This document shows positions 13,270-13,283 of a stretch of 13,283 nucleotides of DNA, piece after piece. Each line of letters starts with the position of its first letter. The stretch's first letter is position 1. The notes under the pieces were generated by a model that was given only the letters and a program-made list of their open reading frames with translations, was not told where the DNA came from and did not search any database. This DNA comes from an uncultured Pedobacter sp. (GTDB lineage Bacteria; Bacteroidota; Bacteroidia; Sphingobacteriales; Sphingobacteriaceae): positions 1 to 13,283 of the forward strand of contig CAMLDJ010000144.1 in NCBI GenBank assembly GCA_946478755.1, given 5' to 3'. Made by a program: the position numbers and the translations under genes.

Positions 13270-13283
13270 ATGTATGAACTTTT
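13270..13283 (+). CDS. possible start of a SusC/RagA-type TonB-dependent receptor (partial)
   Basis: Only 14 bases are present. ATG at 13270 would begin M-Y-E-L; an overlapping ATG at 13274, in another frame, would begin M-N-F. Sigma/FecR pairs of this type are almost always followed by a SusC-family outer-membrane transducer at about this distance, which is the only real support. The start choice and the identity cannot be decided from this window. Confidence 0.3.

Overview
The window looks like chromosome from a Bacteroidota bacterium, most likely Sphingobacteriaceae (Pedobacter-like). The signs are a hybrid two-component system with 14 propeller repeats, a Bacteroides-expansion type ECF sigma factor paired with a FecR anti-sigma factor, an outer-membrane barrel protein with an N-terminal carboxypeptidase-regulatory-like domain, a promoter of the TTTG / TAnnTTTG type, and AT-rich intergenic DNA without Shine-Dalgarno sequences. 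Genus assignment is inference from protein style only.

Region 1 (1-3969) is an L-arabinose catabolic locus. On the minus strand, reading right to left, are a NUDIX-fold transcriptional regulator with a decayed catalytic motif (AraR/NrtR type), ribulokinase araB, and the first 26 codons of L-ribulose-5-phosphate 4-epimerase araD, which runs off the left edge. A 19-bp-arm inverted repeat lies against the araB start codon and is the obvious candidate operator. Divergent from the regulator is a secreted, lipoprotein-type aldose 1-epimerase (galM family), with its own promoter and a strong intrinsic terminator. Together they would interconvert sugar anomers in the periplasm, phosphorylate L-ribulose and epimerise it to D-xylulose 5-phosphate. 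The isomerase and transporter are not in the window.

Region 2 (3985-8127) is a single large hybrid two-component system (HTCS) protein: periplasmic double propeller, Y_Y_Y domain, one membrane helix, histidine kinase, receiver and AraC-type DNA-binding domain. Such proteins usually sense an oligosaccharide and switch on a polysaccharide utilisation locus. No susC/susD pair touches it here. It faces a convergent gene (8145-10766, minus) for an 873-residue TonB-dependent-receptor-like outer-membrane barrel, with only 17 bp between the stop codons.

Region 3 (10767-13283) starts with a 390-bp divergent intergenic region holding a pair of inverted ATGTnACAT sites, a TATATTTG box and a leader with competing stem-loops. 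Then come an ECF sigma factor, its FecR anti-sigma factor, a 217-bp spacer with an 11-codon ORF and two stem-loops, and at the right edge what may be the first codons of a SusC/RagA-type receptor. This is the standard sigma/anti-sigma/outer-membrane-transducer layout.

I see no tRNA, rRNA, CRISPR array, insertion sequence or phage gene. The protein families are all familiar. The least explained material is in the non-coding DNA: the araB operator, the sigma-gene leader and the fecR-downstream leader.
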